This document shows positions 35,590 through 45,036 of a stretch of DNA of 64,000 bases, in pieces. This DNA comes from an uncultured Opitutia bacterium. Its GTDB lineage: Bacteria; Verrucomicrobiota; Verrucomicrobiia; Opitutales; Coraliomargaritaceae. How positions within the stretch are numbered: position 1 is the first letter of the stretch; every line of letters begins with the position of its first letter. The stretch covers positions 124,001-188,000 of the forward strand of contig CAKZOI010000021.1 in the NCBI GenBank assembly GCA_937136395.1, written 5' to 3'. A program made the translations under genes and the position numbers. A model generated the notes under the pieces. The model was not told the DNA's origin and made no database searches. It worked only from the letters and a program-made list of their open reading frames with translations.

Positions 35590-36468
35590 TTACCTCTCAA
35601 GAATACTTCGAACGAGTTGCTCTTGCTCTGGCGTGGTTGCTTGGATGCTTTCAATCCATACAAGGTCGGTATCAGCTGGCTTTGATGCGGCGAGCAATTG
35701 GAGCAAAGCGACTTTCAAACGTTCAGAGTTTGTGCCGTCGAATGCTTCTCGAATTTCGCGTGAATCGGGGAATTCTCCGAGCCATAAGAGAGTGTTGGCA
35801 GCTGTCAGGCGATTTGAGGTCGGAGCTGTCGGGTCGAGCAGAGTCGCTTCCGCGCGGTTGGCGAGAATATCTTGTCTTGCACCACCTGCGGTGCGCTTGA
35901 TTTCCTTCTCTCGCAAAAAGCGTTCGGCTTGCATCGCGGTGGCCGAAAGACTGTTACTTTCACTGAGTAGTTCATCAATCAGCGTATAGGCTTGGTCGGA
36001 AGTGGATGGATCCAGTCGGCTGAAGTTTTCTATGTAACTACGAAATGCCAGATTTCGAAGCGTCAACGCCTGATCCGTTTGTAATGCAAGTCGCCTGAGC
36101 GCCCCTAGATTGTTAATGGATTCCGAAAGATTTCCATGGAACTGTATCAACGCCTCAAAGTAAGGCCAATTTTTAAAAGGAGGGGTAGCACCACTTTCAA
36201 CGAGCCGATCAATTTGCTTTGCTGATTGATTCGAGGTATCAGAATTCGAAGTGATTTGTTGCAAATATTTGTAAGCTTCATGTGCCGTCGAAGCTTCCTG
36301 TGCCTTCGTCCATAGCTCGGTGTCGGAATATGCCGAGGCGTAGGTCTTCGCGGAAGGCTGTAAGGCGTTTGGGATGGGCGACTTACGCGGCGTTAAAACG
36401 AACCATAATACGCCAACGCCGAGCAGGACATTGAGACTGCAAATAAAAATGATCAGTTTACGTGACAT
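35590..36468 (-). CDS. Membrane-anchored helical-repeat protein of unknown function
   Basis: 292 residues. N-terminal membrane helix or signal anchor (LIIFICSLNVLLGVGVLWFV), then an all-helical region with short repeated helices like HEAT/TPR folds (LGALRRLALQTDQALTLRNLA, TSNRLTAANTLLWLGEFPD). Likely a scaffold outside the cytoplasm. It is the first gene of a two-gene unit and lies at the junction between the minus-strand genes of the element and the plus-strand cargo. The upstream region holds the divergent promoter space up to 36724. Confidence 0.58.
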   Translation of the reverse strand: MSRKLIIFICSLNVLLGVGVLWFVLTPRKSPIPNALQPSAKTYASAYSDTELWTKAQEASTAHEAYKYLQQITSNSDTSNQSAKQIDRLVESGATPPFKNWPYFEALIQFHGNLSESINNLGALRRLALQTDQALTLRNLAFRSYIENFSRLDPSTSDQAYTLIDELLSESNSLSATAMQAERFLREKEIKRTAGGARQDILANRAEATLLDPTAPTSNRLTAANTLLWLGEFPDSREIREAFDGTNSERLKVALLQLLAASKPADTDLVWIESIQATTPEQEQLVRSILER

Positions 36469-36723
36469 ATGATTTTTGGACCTAATAAAGGTTGGGAGTG
36501 CAAGCCAATTTCAGAACTAGGGCAGACTAGGGAGTCTAGGTAAGTTTGTCCCGATTAGCTAGCTAGATTGAATCACTTATTTAGCGATACTGATATCTGT
36601 TAGCAGCCCTCCGAATTATTGTAAGTTTTGGGTAACAGAACGAAAAGGGGCTTGCATGAGGATTTAGGTGGGAGCATTCATTGGTGCGCACTTGCATTCA
36701 TCCCTTGTTTAAATTCAACGCCC

Positions 36724-36936
36724 ATGAAACTCAAAGCCTATTTCGCCCTTCTTTGCCTTTCGCCTACGTTAGCTCTCGCGGGAGAGCCTTCAAAAGGCAC
36801 CGTTATTATGATCTCTGGAGTCTCCGGCTGGCTCGTGGTCAGTTCTGGTTTTCTACTCTGGAAGGAAATTCGTAAAAGCCGCAGTTCTAAGCACGACGAT
36901 CCGTCTTCAGAAGATTACGCCGAGACTAGCCAATAA
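36724..36936 (+). CDS. Small exported membrane protein of unknown function
   Basis: 70 residues: an N-terminal signal peptide (MKLKAYFALLCLSPTLALAG), a second hydrophobic helix (VIMISGVSGWLVVSSGFLLW) and an acidic, Ser-rich tail. It resembles small membrane proteins placed ahead of surface-protein genes but cannot be assigned. The chosen ATG at 36724 starts the signal peptide; a longer frame upstream has no support. It ends 20 bp before the large secreted protein and is likely co-transcribed. Confidence 0.6.
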   Translation: MKLKAYFALLCLSPTLALAGEPSKGTVIMISGVSGWLVVSSGFLLWKEIRKSRSSKHDDPSSEDYAETSQ

Positions 36937-36956
36937 TTCAACGAAAGGACTATCCC

Positions 36957-39900
36957 ATGATTTCGTTGAAAACCGGCCTATGCCTCCAAGCCGTCGGAAC
37001 GGCGCTCGTCCTCGCTGCCAGCGGGCTGAGTGCGCAGACAGCGGCGATCTTACCCTTTGAAACTGACTTTGAAAGCGACGAGGGCTACACGCTCGGGCCT
37101 TTGGCTAGTGATGGCTGGTGGCAGCTTGGTTCTGGTCTGGATGCTTCGATTGTCGCACCAGGTGCGGCTAGCTCGCAGACGCTCAGTTTTTTCGGCGGTG
37201 ACTGGCTAGATTTGCTCACCGATTCGGGGAATGCACCCGTCTCTTGGATCGATTTTTACCTCAAGCCTGTTTTTGTCGATCTGTTGGAGCTTCCTGAAGT
37301 CATTGAAACGGAGCAATCCGCCGTCACTGGTTTCGTCAAGGTGAATACTCAGGGCGAAGTGTATGCTATTGATGGCGACGGGCTTGGAGGCGGAAATTGG
37401 GTGCCCTCAGGAGAGCTACGAAATCTTCAAGGGGACTCGTCTGCCGACTGGATACGGCTGACCTACCGGCTGGATTACACCACCAAGAAATGGGATTTGT
37501 TTGTCGATGGCGAGATAGTCATGGTTGATCTGGGCTTCCTCGATCTTTCAATCACAAGCTTAGGCTCTTTTTCAGCTCGTGCGGATGGTGAAACAGCAAC
37601 GCAGCTCGATTATTTTTATGTCGGCAACGAAAATCCTCTTTATGCTGATACTTCTAATGACGGACTCCCCGATGCGTGGCTGACCGCTCAAGGCTTGAGT
37701 ATCTATTCCAATCAGCGCTCAGGCGATTCCGATCTGGACGGTCTAGATAACCTTCTCGAATACCGAATTGCTTCCGATGCAGGAAACCCGGATTCGGACG
37801 GAGACGGTGTCAATGATGGTGCTGAGTATTTCGCAGGTGCCGATCCGGTCACTACGGATGCGTATAGTTTGAGCGCATTGCCTTTCACTGAAAATTTTGA
37901 AGCTTACGCTGCTGGATCGCTAGGGTCGCAAGGTAACTGGACGGTAGAGGGAACCAGTGCCGAGATTCAAACCATGGATGCGTGGGGTGGTTCGTCCTCG
38001 TTGTCATTGGGCGGTGATGCCACTGCCTCGAACGCACTCGACGGCTCTGGACAGTCGGTCGTTTGGATTGATCTTTATCTGAAACCAACAGCTGCAAGCG
38101 AGTCGCCCGATCTTGCCGGAGATGCGGCAGTTGGCTATTATTTTAATGAAGAAGGCCGTCCAATCGTCTTCGACGGTTCTGGGGGTAATGGCTCTGGTTT
38201 TTGGAAACTCCTTGATGCTGCCCAGTCTTCTGGCTGGCGACGCGTCACCGTGAAAATGAACTACGCTGCTCAGGCTTACGATTTCTACCTCGATGGTGAA
38301 CGCCTTGGAGCAGGTCTCGGTTTCGCCCATCCACAACCTTTTATTTCCCGCATCAGCGCCTCTGGCACGACTACAGTCGATGATATTTCCGTCGATACGG
38401 TGGAGCCTGCGGCACTTGACGACGACCGCGATGGCTCGACCAATGCGGAGGAAATCGCGGCAGGCACCAATCCCACCGCTTTCGATACGGACGGCGACGG
38501 CTTGGCCGATTCCCTCGAAATTTTGTGGGGCCTCGATCCGAATGTAGCCGACGCCACGCTGGCGCAACCCGTCGAAGTCACTTCGGGCGTTTATGTTTGG
38601 ACGACCTCATTCGCGGTGTCGGAAGGCTACACTACTGGAGGTCTGGCCGGCCAGAACGGCTGGGCGGCATCGGGACAGAACGAGATCACCGCGCTTGAAG
38701 AAGCTTCGATTTCCGACGATCCCGCTACGGACGCAACACTCGAACGCATGGCAGGTATGGGCGAACTCCGCCGTGTGTGGATCAGCTTCCGCGCCAAATT
38801 GATTGCGGGAGAACTTCCAACGTTCGAATCAAGCACGGATAGTTTTGCAGGTGCTTTCGGCGCATCCTCCGCCTCGACGCTAGCTGTCTGGGATGATGCC
38901 TCCGCAGATTGGAATGCACTCATAACCAATGCAGATTTAACCGAGTGGAATGACTACGCACTTCATTTTGACTACGTTGACCAAGTCTGGGCGCTTTGCC
39001 TCAACGGAGTGATCGTGGCGGACGGAATGGCATTCCGTGACCAAACCCTGGTCACCTTCTCTCGCTTCAAAGCACTACAAGCGAAGGTAGAAGAAGCCAC
39101 TGCTGATTTCGAGGCGGCAACCGCATATTTTGACGACATCCGCTTTGCCAACACTGAACCAGCCAACATGGATTTTGACGACGACGGCCTCCTGAATGAA
39201 CAGGAACGACAGATCGGCAGCGATCTGCTACTCGCCGACACTGACGGCGATGGCATGGATGATCTCTGGGAATTTCAGAATGGCCTAGATATTCTGGTCG
39301 ATGATGCGGATGTCGATTCAGATGGTGATGGCGTCATTAACTCTGCAGAATATAAATATGGGCTGAACCCACAGGCGGATGACGCTGATGGCGCTCTTGG
39401 ATTTGTTCGTCGTGACGTATGGACTGGAATTGAAGGTGGTTCTGTCGTCGATCTTACAAAGACAGAAGGTTTCCCGAATGCACCCGATCAGCGTCTTTGG
39501 TTGGATTCTTTAAATCTGCCAACTAGCGCAAGTCGTGGTAACAATTACGGGCAGCGTATCTTTGGTTACATCATTGCGCCTGAAACGACAGACTACACAT
39601 TTTGGATTACAAGCGCTGATTCGAGTGAATTCTGGCTTAGTTCTGATTCAAGCTCGTTTAATCGTGAGCGCATGTGTTATTTGAGTGGACGTGTTGCGAA
39701 CATGGAGTGGGATCGTCTACTTACTCAAAAGTCTCAGAGTGTTTCTCTGCAAGCTGGGCAGGCCTATTATTTTGAAGTGCTGCACAAGGACGACAAAAAG
39801 TCAGACCGTGTTGCAGTCGCATGGCAGTATGGCAATCAATCACGCAAGGTCATTTCAGGTGAATTTCTTGGAACGAGTATCCCCGAGGCTGGAGACCAAG

Positions 39901-41591
39901 ATCAAGATGGATTGCCCGATGATTGGGAAAGCGCAAATGGCCTTGATCCTCAAAAAGGATATGGTGTTGACGGCTACGCAGGCGATCTAGACGGAGATGG
40001 CCTCTTGAATCATCAAGAAAGAAAAGTTGGCACGGATCCCGAATTAGCCGATACGGATGGAGATGGATACAGTGATCTATTCGAAGTTGAGGAACTGGCA
40101 TCCGACCCGCTATTTCCAAACGAAACACAGTGGTCGAGTGTCTCAACGCTGGCTCCGTCACAATTTTCGGTAGTTTCCGGGGAATGGGAATTGCAAACCA
40201 CTATTCGAGGTAGCGGTTCCGGTGGAGGTGTGCTCACTGCTGAGCTGAATCTTACAGAGGATGCTATTTATCAGTTAGAGGGTGTGCTGACTCGCATTGA
40301 GGATTCACCCGCTTCGGCTTTGAAACCAGTTGAATTCCTGTGGTATGTGGATGGTGAGTATTACGGCAGATCATCGATTGCCCCTGATAGTTCCGCTCAA
40401 AGTTCTGATTTGTTCAAGAGGTTGGGGCATCTCAAGGCTGGCAACCATATACTGTCTTTGCGTTGGCTTAATGTTCACCGTGATGCTGTGATCAGTATTG
40501 AGTCATTGAGTCTGCTCAAGCCTGTCGCCGAAACTCCAGAAGCATTGGCTGCTTCGACAGAGGCCGAAGTTGCTAAGTTTGCATATTCAACAGTGGTTCC
40601 ACAAACATCTCAGGTTTCACCGGTTTGTATTGAAGGTCGTGCGGATGTTTTGTCTGCGCTGCAAATTTCACCGATAGCACAACCTATTCGAGCCGGAGTA
40701 GGTCACTGGTATGCCGATGTAGCGTTGTCGGAAGATGAAGCAACTGCTGTTTCGATTTCCTTCCAAAATGGTGGTTACGTTGAAAATCACAGCATCGAAT
40801 GGGTTGCGACTAATGTGTTTGAGCAGGATGCAATTACAATTCGCGTAGGAGACTCTTTGAAGCTTGGAGGGACTCCGGTTGATTCTGTTGGCGGTAGCTT
40901 TGATCTAGCGCTTAACGGTGTTAGCTTGAGCAATGGCCTGAGCCATGATGTTGCCTATCTATTCGATACCGCTGGTGAGTTTACGGCAAGTGTGACATAT
41001 ACGGCATCTGATGGTGTGGTCAGTTCTGCATCAACTACAATTACAGTTGTCGATGTCCCTGTTGTTCCCGACTCGGCAGTGGTTTGGGCTGGTAGAAGCC
41101 GCAATTGGGAGTGGCCGCAATTGCCATCAAGTCTTGTGGTTGAGGCTGAAGGTATGGGGCTGAACATGTTATCTCAGAGTCAGTCAGTGACTAAGTTTAC
41201 ACTTGGTCGAGATGAAATCTTTGAGGAGTTGTCAATCGTTGCTCGTCTTGAAGATAGCGGATCAATTATTGCATCTGTTCCTGTTCAGGGATTCTCGCTT
41301 CAAGCTTCGGTTGAAGGCTATTTGAGAGCATCGAAACTTGATGATGCGACGCACCTTGTCGAAAATGAAATCCATGTATTCAGTCTGTCTAATGACGTTG
41401 AAATCAAGATCAATGTATTCCGTGCAGGAGTAGTTTTAGATGATGGTAATCGCTACCGTTACCTGAGTTCTCAAGATTTCGACTCACTCGGACGCTACAC
41501 GTTCCACATGGTCAAGCCTAGCTCTCTTGGTGGGGGCGCTTGTCACCACATTGAGGTTTATGAAGACGGAGATTTTATTGGACGCCGATAA
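36957..41591 (+). CDS. Large secreted multidomain protein: LamG-like, TSP3, PA14 and Ig-like domains
   Basis: 1544 residues, signal peptide at 1-27. Three LamG/concanavalin-like domains (about 30-225, 310-485 and 545-735) alternate with thrombospondin type 3 calcium-binding repeats rich in DxDxDG (about 235-300, 490-530, 740-820 and 985-1060, for example DSDGDGVNDGAEYFAGADP). A PA14 domain follows the third TSP3 block (about 835-975: ETTDYTFWITSADSSEFWLS, QAYYFEVLHKDD). The C-terminal third has further beta-sandwich, PKD/Ig-like segments (DTAGEFTASVTYTASDG). Such architecture suggests a carbohydrate- or surface-binding calcium-dependent protein. No catalytic domain or clear C-terminal sorting signal was seen. 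It heads a run of exported-protein genes. Confidence 0.82.
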   Translation: MISLKTGLCLQAVGTALVLAASGLSAQTAAILPFETDFESDEGYTLGPLASDGWWQLGSGLDASIVAPGAASSQTLSFFGGDWLDLLTDSGNAPVSWIDFYLKPVFVDLLELPEVIETEQSAVTGFVKVNTQGEVYAIDGDGLGGGNWVPSGELRNLQGDSSADWIRLTYRLDYTTKKWDLFVDGEIVMVDLGFLDLSITSLGSFSARADGETATQLDYFYVGNENPLYADTSNDGLPDAWLTAQGLSIYSNQRSGDSDLDGLDNLLEYRIASDAGNPDSDGDGVNDGAEYFAGADPVTTDAYSLSALPFTENFEAYAAGSLGSQGNWTVEGTSAEIQTMDAWGGSSSLSLGGDATASNALDGSGQSVVWIDLYLKPTAASESPDLAGDAAVGYYFNEEGRPIVFDGSGGNGSGFWKLLDAAQSSGWRRVTVKMNYAAQAYDFYLDGERLGAGLGFAHPQPFISRISASGTTTVDDISVDTVEPAALDDDRDGSTNAEEIAAGTNPTAFDTDGDGLADSLEILWGLDPNVADATLAQPVEVTSGVYVWTTSFAVSEGYTTGGLAGQNGWAASGQNEITALEEASISDDPATDATLERMAGMGELRRVWISFRAKLIAGELPTFESSTDSFAGAFGASSASTLAVWDDASADWNALITNADLTEWNDYALHFDYVDQVWALCLNGVIVADGMAFRDQTLVTFSRFKALQAKVEEATADFEAATAYFDDIRFANTEPANMDFDDDGLLNEQERQIGSDLLLADTDGDGMDDLWEFQNGLDILVDDADVDSDGDGVINSAEYKYGLNPQADDADGALGFVRRDVWTGIEGGSVVDLTKTEGFPNAPDQRLWLDSLNLPTSASRGNNYGQRIFGYIIAPETTDYTFWITSADSSEFWLSSDSSSFNRERMCYLSGRVANMEWDRLLTQKSQSVSLQAGQAYYFEVLHKDDKKSDRVAVAWQYGNQSRKVISGEFLGTSIPEAGDQDQDGLPDDWESANGLDPQKGYGVDGYAGDLDGDGLLNHQERKVGTDPELADTDGDGYSDLFEVEELASDPLFPNETQWSSVSTLAPSQFSVVSGEWELQTTIRGSGSGGGVLTAELNLTEDAIYQLEGVLTRIEDSPASALKPVEFLWYVDGEYYGRSSIAPDSSAQSSDLFKRLGHLKAGNHILSLRWLNVHRDAVISIESLSLLKPVAETPEALAASTEAEVAKFAYSTVVPQTSQVSPVCIEGRADVLSALQISPIAQPIRAGVGHWYADVALSEDEATAVSISFQNGGYVENHSIEWVATNVFEQDAITIRVGDSLKLGGTPVDSVGGSFDLALNGVSLSNGLSHDVAYLFDTAGEFTASVTYTASDGVVSSASTTITVVDVPVVPDSAVVWAGRSRNWEWPQLPSSLVVEAEGMGLNMLSQSQSVTKFTLGRDEIFEELSIVARLEDSGSIIASVPVQGFSLQASVEGYLRASKLDDATHLVENEIHVFSLSNDVEIKINVFRAGVVLDDGNRYRYLSSQDFDSLGRYTFHMVKPSSLGGGACHHIEVYEDGDFIGRR

Positions 41592-41612
41592 TTTAACAGG
41601 AGCATTTGAACA

Positions 41613-42704
41613 ATGAATTTTAGACCTTACATGAATAGCAAATTCCGCATCGCACTGTTTGCTTTGATGATTTGCGTTACGAGCGGTGTGAGCGCTGACG
41701 ACGCGGCTGAAAAAGTTAATGACCGAAGCTTTTTTGAGGAGTATGAACTTCTGGAGAAGCAGTATCATAAGAAGCGTGTTGCTAGTAACGCTACTCGCAC
41801 TGCTAATCATGCAGACAGCAAGCCTTTTAGGGCTCTTTCTCAGAGTGATGCATTACCTGGGTTCGCAAAGACATCTGACAGGCTTGCGGCTGCTTATGAT
41901 GTCCATTTTTATTTACTGAGTTCCGAGGATGCCTCCTTTCTAGAAAAAGGCAGCTTGCTTGGGAGTCTCCGTCATGGCGTGCTGACAGACGAGCAGTGCG
42001 ATGGCCTCTTGCATTTTATTCAAACTGATCAGTTTCAGGAGAGTGGAAAAGAGAGTAGCCGTTTTTTGTCGCTCAAAAATGATGCCTTGGAATGTTTGAT
42101 CGAACTACCTGAACCACCAGTTGGCTTAACTGCGGCGATGATCCGTATGGTTCGCGATGAGTCGAAAGACCCGATTTGGCGTGAATATGTATTGCAGCAT
42201 TTTGTGATGCTCTACCGTGCTAAGTGGCCAGCTGACTCGCCGCAGGACACCAAGAAAGGTCAGCGTGAGCGACGCGCCATTCAGCGTGCACTAGCCGCAT
42301 CAATATTTCACTGTGACAGTGGGCTTGCTGGGACTGCCTTGATCGTTGTTGAGGACTTAAGTCGTGATTATCCTGAATTTGCGAACGTGTTATCTCGTTC
42401 AGCTAAGATGATTGCTCGAGATGAAAAGGCCTGTATGTCGTCACGGATCACTGCTTTGTCGATGATTGAAGGAAGCGCCGAGCCAGAAACAATTGCACTT
42501 GCTGGAGAATTGGCATCGAATCAACAGCATCCTTTAGCGATTAGAATTGCCGCAACTGGGCGTTTGCGTGAATGGTCTCACGCTTCAGCCCAAGCCCATG
42601 CAGAGCTTCAAAAGGTCAAGAGTGTTCAAAATGAAGGGGGAAAGGCAAGAATGCTTCAGGCTGTCGCAGAAGAACGGATCTTCAATGGCCGACCTGCGAA
42701 ATAG
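41613..42704 (+). CDS. Exported helical protein of unknown function
   Basis: 363 residues with a signal peptide (SKFRIALFALMICVTSGVSA) and a helical, HEAT-like body (for example LSSEDASFLEKGSLLGSLRH, ITALSMIEGSAEPETIALAG). No catalytic motif is seen. It follows the giant secreted protein by 21 bp and is likely in the same operon. Its last 150 bp are duplicated, nearly unchanged, at 45037-45188, where the rest of the gene is missing. It resembles the cargo protein at 35590-36468 in general character only. Confidence 0.6.
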   Translation: MNFRPYMNSKFRIALFALMICVTSGVSADDAAEKVNDRSFFEEYELLEKQYHKKRVASNATRTANHADSKPFRALSQSDALPGFAKTSDRLAAAYDVHFYLLSSEDASFLEKGSLLGSLRHGVLTDEQCDGLLHFIQTDQFQESGKESSRFLSLKNDALECLIELPEPPVGLTAAMIRMVRDESKDPIWREYVLQHFVMLYRAKWPADSPQDTKKGQRERRAIQRALAASIFHCDSGLAGTALIVVEDLSRDYPEFANVLSRSAKMIARDEKACMSSRITALSMIEGSAEPETIALAGELASNQQHPLAIRIAATGRLREWSHASAQAHAELQKVKSVQNEGGKARMLQAVAEERIFNGRPAK

Positions 42705-43077
42705 TTGATTGATTCAAATATTACGACGAAAGCTTTAATGGATAAAACATCGAAATATAGCCTTTGGTTAGGCCTGTATGCAGCGTTCGCAGGAACTAGT
42801 TTGTTTGCTACTACTGGAACGAATGTGCCGAATATCACATATACTGTGTCGATTAGTAGCCCGACAGATGGCGGGACTTACGAGAAAGATTCTGGCGAGA
42901 CGGGCAGTGCTACCGCCCAGAAGGATGAAGATGGCACGATTACTAATATTACTGCAGATATTAGTTGGTCAGATGATGTAAGTGGTAATGGCGGCACTTC
43001 GAGTGACTTTACTACTAGCTTGGGCTCGAAAAGTCTGACTGCGACTGCAGAGTCGAGTTCTCATTCTGTAACTGTGG
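42553..43077 (+). repeat. Duplicated segment, copy A (gene 3' end plus next gene 5' part)
   Basis: Covers the last 150 bp of the exported helical protein gene, the short spacer and the first ~113 codons of the HEXXH protein. It matches 45037-45564: the first part is nearly identical, the coding part is clearly similar but diverged, with near-identical protein blocks. Confidence 0.85.
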
Positions 43078-43880
43078 ATGTTGTAGAAATAGAATTAACT
43101 GTGCCGAGTTCAACACAGGATGGAGCAAGCGCAGCGTTTGAGATCGACTTAGATCCAGATAGTTTGACTCCCACCTACAAGTGGGCCTACAAGACACCTA
43201 CCGGCGCTGGCAACCTGCCGACGAGTAATCTTTTTGATGATACAACAAGCGCAAGCCCCGAAATAGGGAATGCTTGGTGGTTTGCTTCTCCTGACAATAA
43301 GGGAAGTGCGGCACCGACTTGCAGTTACACGGTAGAGGTCGAGTTGGATTTCGGCGTTTCTAAAATTATAAAAACGAAAACCTGGAACGTCTTCATATCT
43401 TCCCATCCTTCGGGATATCTCGGTTGGGTGAGGCGGCCTTTCATCTCTGGTGAACCTGCATATGAAATCTATACTCACGCAAATGGAAACGATTACTACA
43501 GGATTAAAGCAGGCAACGGTTCCCTGACACGCAACACCCCTACTAATGGAGATATTCAATACGCTGTTTTGGATTCTGGGCAGTGGAAGAATAAAACCCG
43601 AAAGCATGAGGAAGAGCATGTAAAACAGTGGAGCACGGGGGCTTGGAAAGACTATTTCTCAGTATCCGTAATGCGGGCAAGGATGGATTCAATTTCTGAT
43701 ACTTATGCCCCAAACAGTGCAGGACTGTCAGCACTGAAGCAAGAAGTGCAAAACGAAATTTCAACGTATAATAACGTCGAAACTATACGAGCAAACAATA
43801 CTTCAGCCCAACGCGAGTCGCAAGCTAGAGCAGCAGCAGATAATATCAGTCCACCTTACGACTTTAGTGGAGCCAATTAA
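42738..43880 (+). CDS. Exported protein with shared N-terminal domain and HEXXH-type C-terminus (copy A)
   Basis: 380 residues. Signal peptide at 1-24, then a beta-rich low-complexity domain rich in Thr, Ser, Asp and Gly (TTGTNVPNITYTVSISSPTD and following, to about residue 113) that also begins the gene at 45225. The C-terminal part differs from that paralogue and carries HEEEH at residues 290-294 in the stretch RKHEEEHVKQWSTGAWKDYF, a zinc-metalloprotease-like HEXXH signature; the third ligand is not identified. Shared front, different back is how polymorphic secreted effectors diversify, so a toxin-like role is possible (inference). The next gene starts 8 bp downstream. Confidence 0.58.
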   Translation: MDKTSKYSLWLGLYAAFAGTSLFATTGTNVPNITYTVSISSPTDGGTYEKDSGETGSATAQKDEDGTITNITADISWSDDVSGNGGTSSDFTTSLGSKSLTATAESSSHSVTVDVVEIELTVPSSTQDGASAAFEIDLDPDSLTPTYKWAYKTPTGAGNLPTSNLFDDTTSASPEIGNAWWFASPDNKGSAAPTCSYTVEVELDFGVSKIIKTKTWNVFISSHPSGYLGWVRRPFISGEPAYEIYTHANGNDYYRIKAGNGSLTRNTPTNGDIQYAVLDSGQWKNKTRKHEEEHVKQWSTGAWKDYFSVSVMRARMDSISDTYAPNSAGLSALKQEVQNEISTYNNVETIRANNTSAQRESQARAAADNISPPYDFSGAN

Positions 43881-43888
43881 CAACTACA

Positions 43889-44758
43889 ATGAGATACAAT
43901 ATCTTTTTATATTTCTTATTTTCAACTTGTGCTGTTTTCGCGAGTATAGGCGGCCACGAGTCTGAAGCGATAAATTCATTTGTTGAACAAGCATCATCTT
44001 CAGCGATAGTTGTGATTGGTGAGCCGCAAAGCGTAGTAGCCAACCACCCTGAGTTTCTTGATGTTTACGATTCACATAGGTTTTATTACATTAAGGTTTC
44101 ACGTGTTTTGGCTGCAAATCGTGAATACGTAAATCAAGACGGTGAAATAGAGGTTCCTGAATATTTATTGGTGTGCGATAATCTTGGATTAGGGATGGAT
44201 AATTTCGCGAGACGCTGTGATTCGGTTTTCTTTTTGTGGCCAATTTTCTCGAATGATGATGGTCAGCGCTTAGGTGTTAATCGCGAAACAGTCTCGGATG
44301 TTCTAAAACATCGAAATGTCGAGATCAATTTGCATAATGTCTTTGAATTAGCTTCAGGGAACGTCGTTTTCCCAATAATCGACTTTAGGCGATTCAAGGA
44401 GGATCGCCCTAATTTAGATAGATGGGATGAGAAAAAAGCATTATGGGATTACCGACAATCTGAACTTCAGAGGTATTGGGGGCTGTCTAATTTTTCGGAG
44501 GTAGAGACCTTTGTTACAAAAGCATTGATACCATTCTTTGAGCAGATTGATAATGAGTGGTTTTTTACTGAAGTTGAGCATTACAATTCAGTTAACCCAC
44601 TGCATCTCGTTGTGGACGAGATAAAAAGGAGGCAGATCTCTGAGAAATCTAAGGTGCCTTTTAGTTATGACCGAGCAATCGGTATGTATCGTCGCCCATT
44701 CACAGGAGGCGAGGTTCTGAGTAGCAGAAATTTATCAGAAAGCTTTAAGGGGCTGTAG
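43889..44758 (+). CDS. Exported protein of unknown function
   Basis: 289 residues with a hydrophobic leader (YNIFLYFLFSTCAVFASIGG) and a mixed, acidic soluble part (PEYLLVCDNLGLGMDNFARR, FPIIDFRRFKEDRPNLDRWD). No recognised domain. Start ATG at 43889 is 8 bp after the HEXXH protein, so it is probably co-expressed; by analogy with effector-immunity pairs it could be the cognate immunity or accessory protein, but nothing in the sequence proves it. A+T content looks higher than in the older genes of the element. Confidence 0.5.
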   Translation: MRYNIFLYFLFSTCAVFASIGGHESEAINSFVEQASSSAIVVIGEPQSVVANHPEFLDVYDSHRFYYIKVSRVLAANREYVNQDGEIEVPEYLLVCDNLGLGMDNFARRCDSVFFLWPIFSNDDGQRLGVNRETVSDVLKHRNVEINLHNVFELASGNVVFPIIDFRRFKEDRPNLDRWDEKKALWDYRQSELQRYWGLSNFSEVETFVTKALIPFFEQIDNEWFFTEVEHYNSVNPLHLVVDEIKRRQISEKSKVPFSYDRAIGMYRRPFTGGEVLSSRNLSESFKGL

Positions 44759-45036
44759 TGAACATCGAGGGCAGGCTAAACATGACTGAGGTCAACGAGA
44801 CTGACCGCGTGAAGCGGAATACACGCACCGTCGATTTTAATGGTATTGAGCCACCCTACAAGTATGCCAGCGAAGTTCGGATCACCACCGTCACATATCC
44901 CGCCGGCACGCCCCGTATAACCTTTAAGTATCTGAATGGTTGGGATAAGTTTGTAACTGGCGCAGGTGTAGTCCCGCGATACTATACTTACGGGGTCGAT
45001 ATGAATCGTTCAATGTGGGCACGCGTGGACACGCAT
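44758..45036 (+). pseudogene. Fragment of an RHS/YD-repeat-like gene
   Basis: About 93 codons in frame from 44758: VRITTVTYPAGTPRITFKYLNGWDKFVTGAGVV and onward to YYTYGVDMNRSMWARVDTH. This is the pattern of YD/RHS-type repeat proteins, but without start region, remaining repeats or C-terminal part. At 45037 the frame runs into the duplicated segment out of register, so the continuous frame to 45192 is a chance fusion. It marks an old recombination event between the two secreted-protein genes. Confidence 0.55.

Noticed and set aside
14391-36468. Transposable Mu-like prophage
   Set aside because: Head genes are Mu-like, but there is no MuA/MuB transposase; integration is by a tyrosine recombinase at a tRNA.
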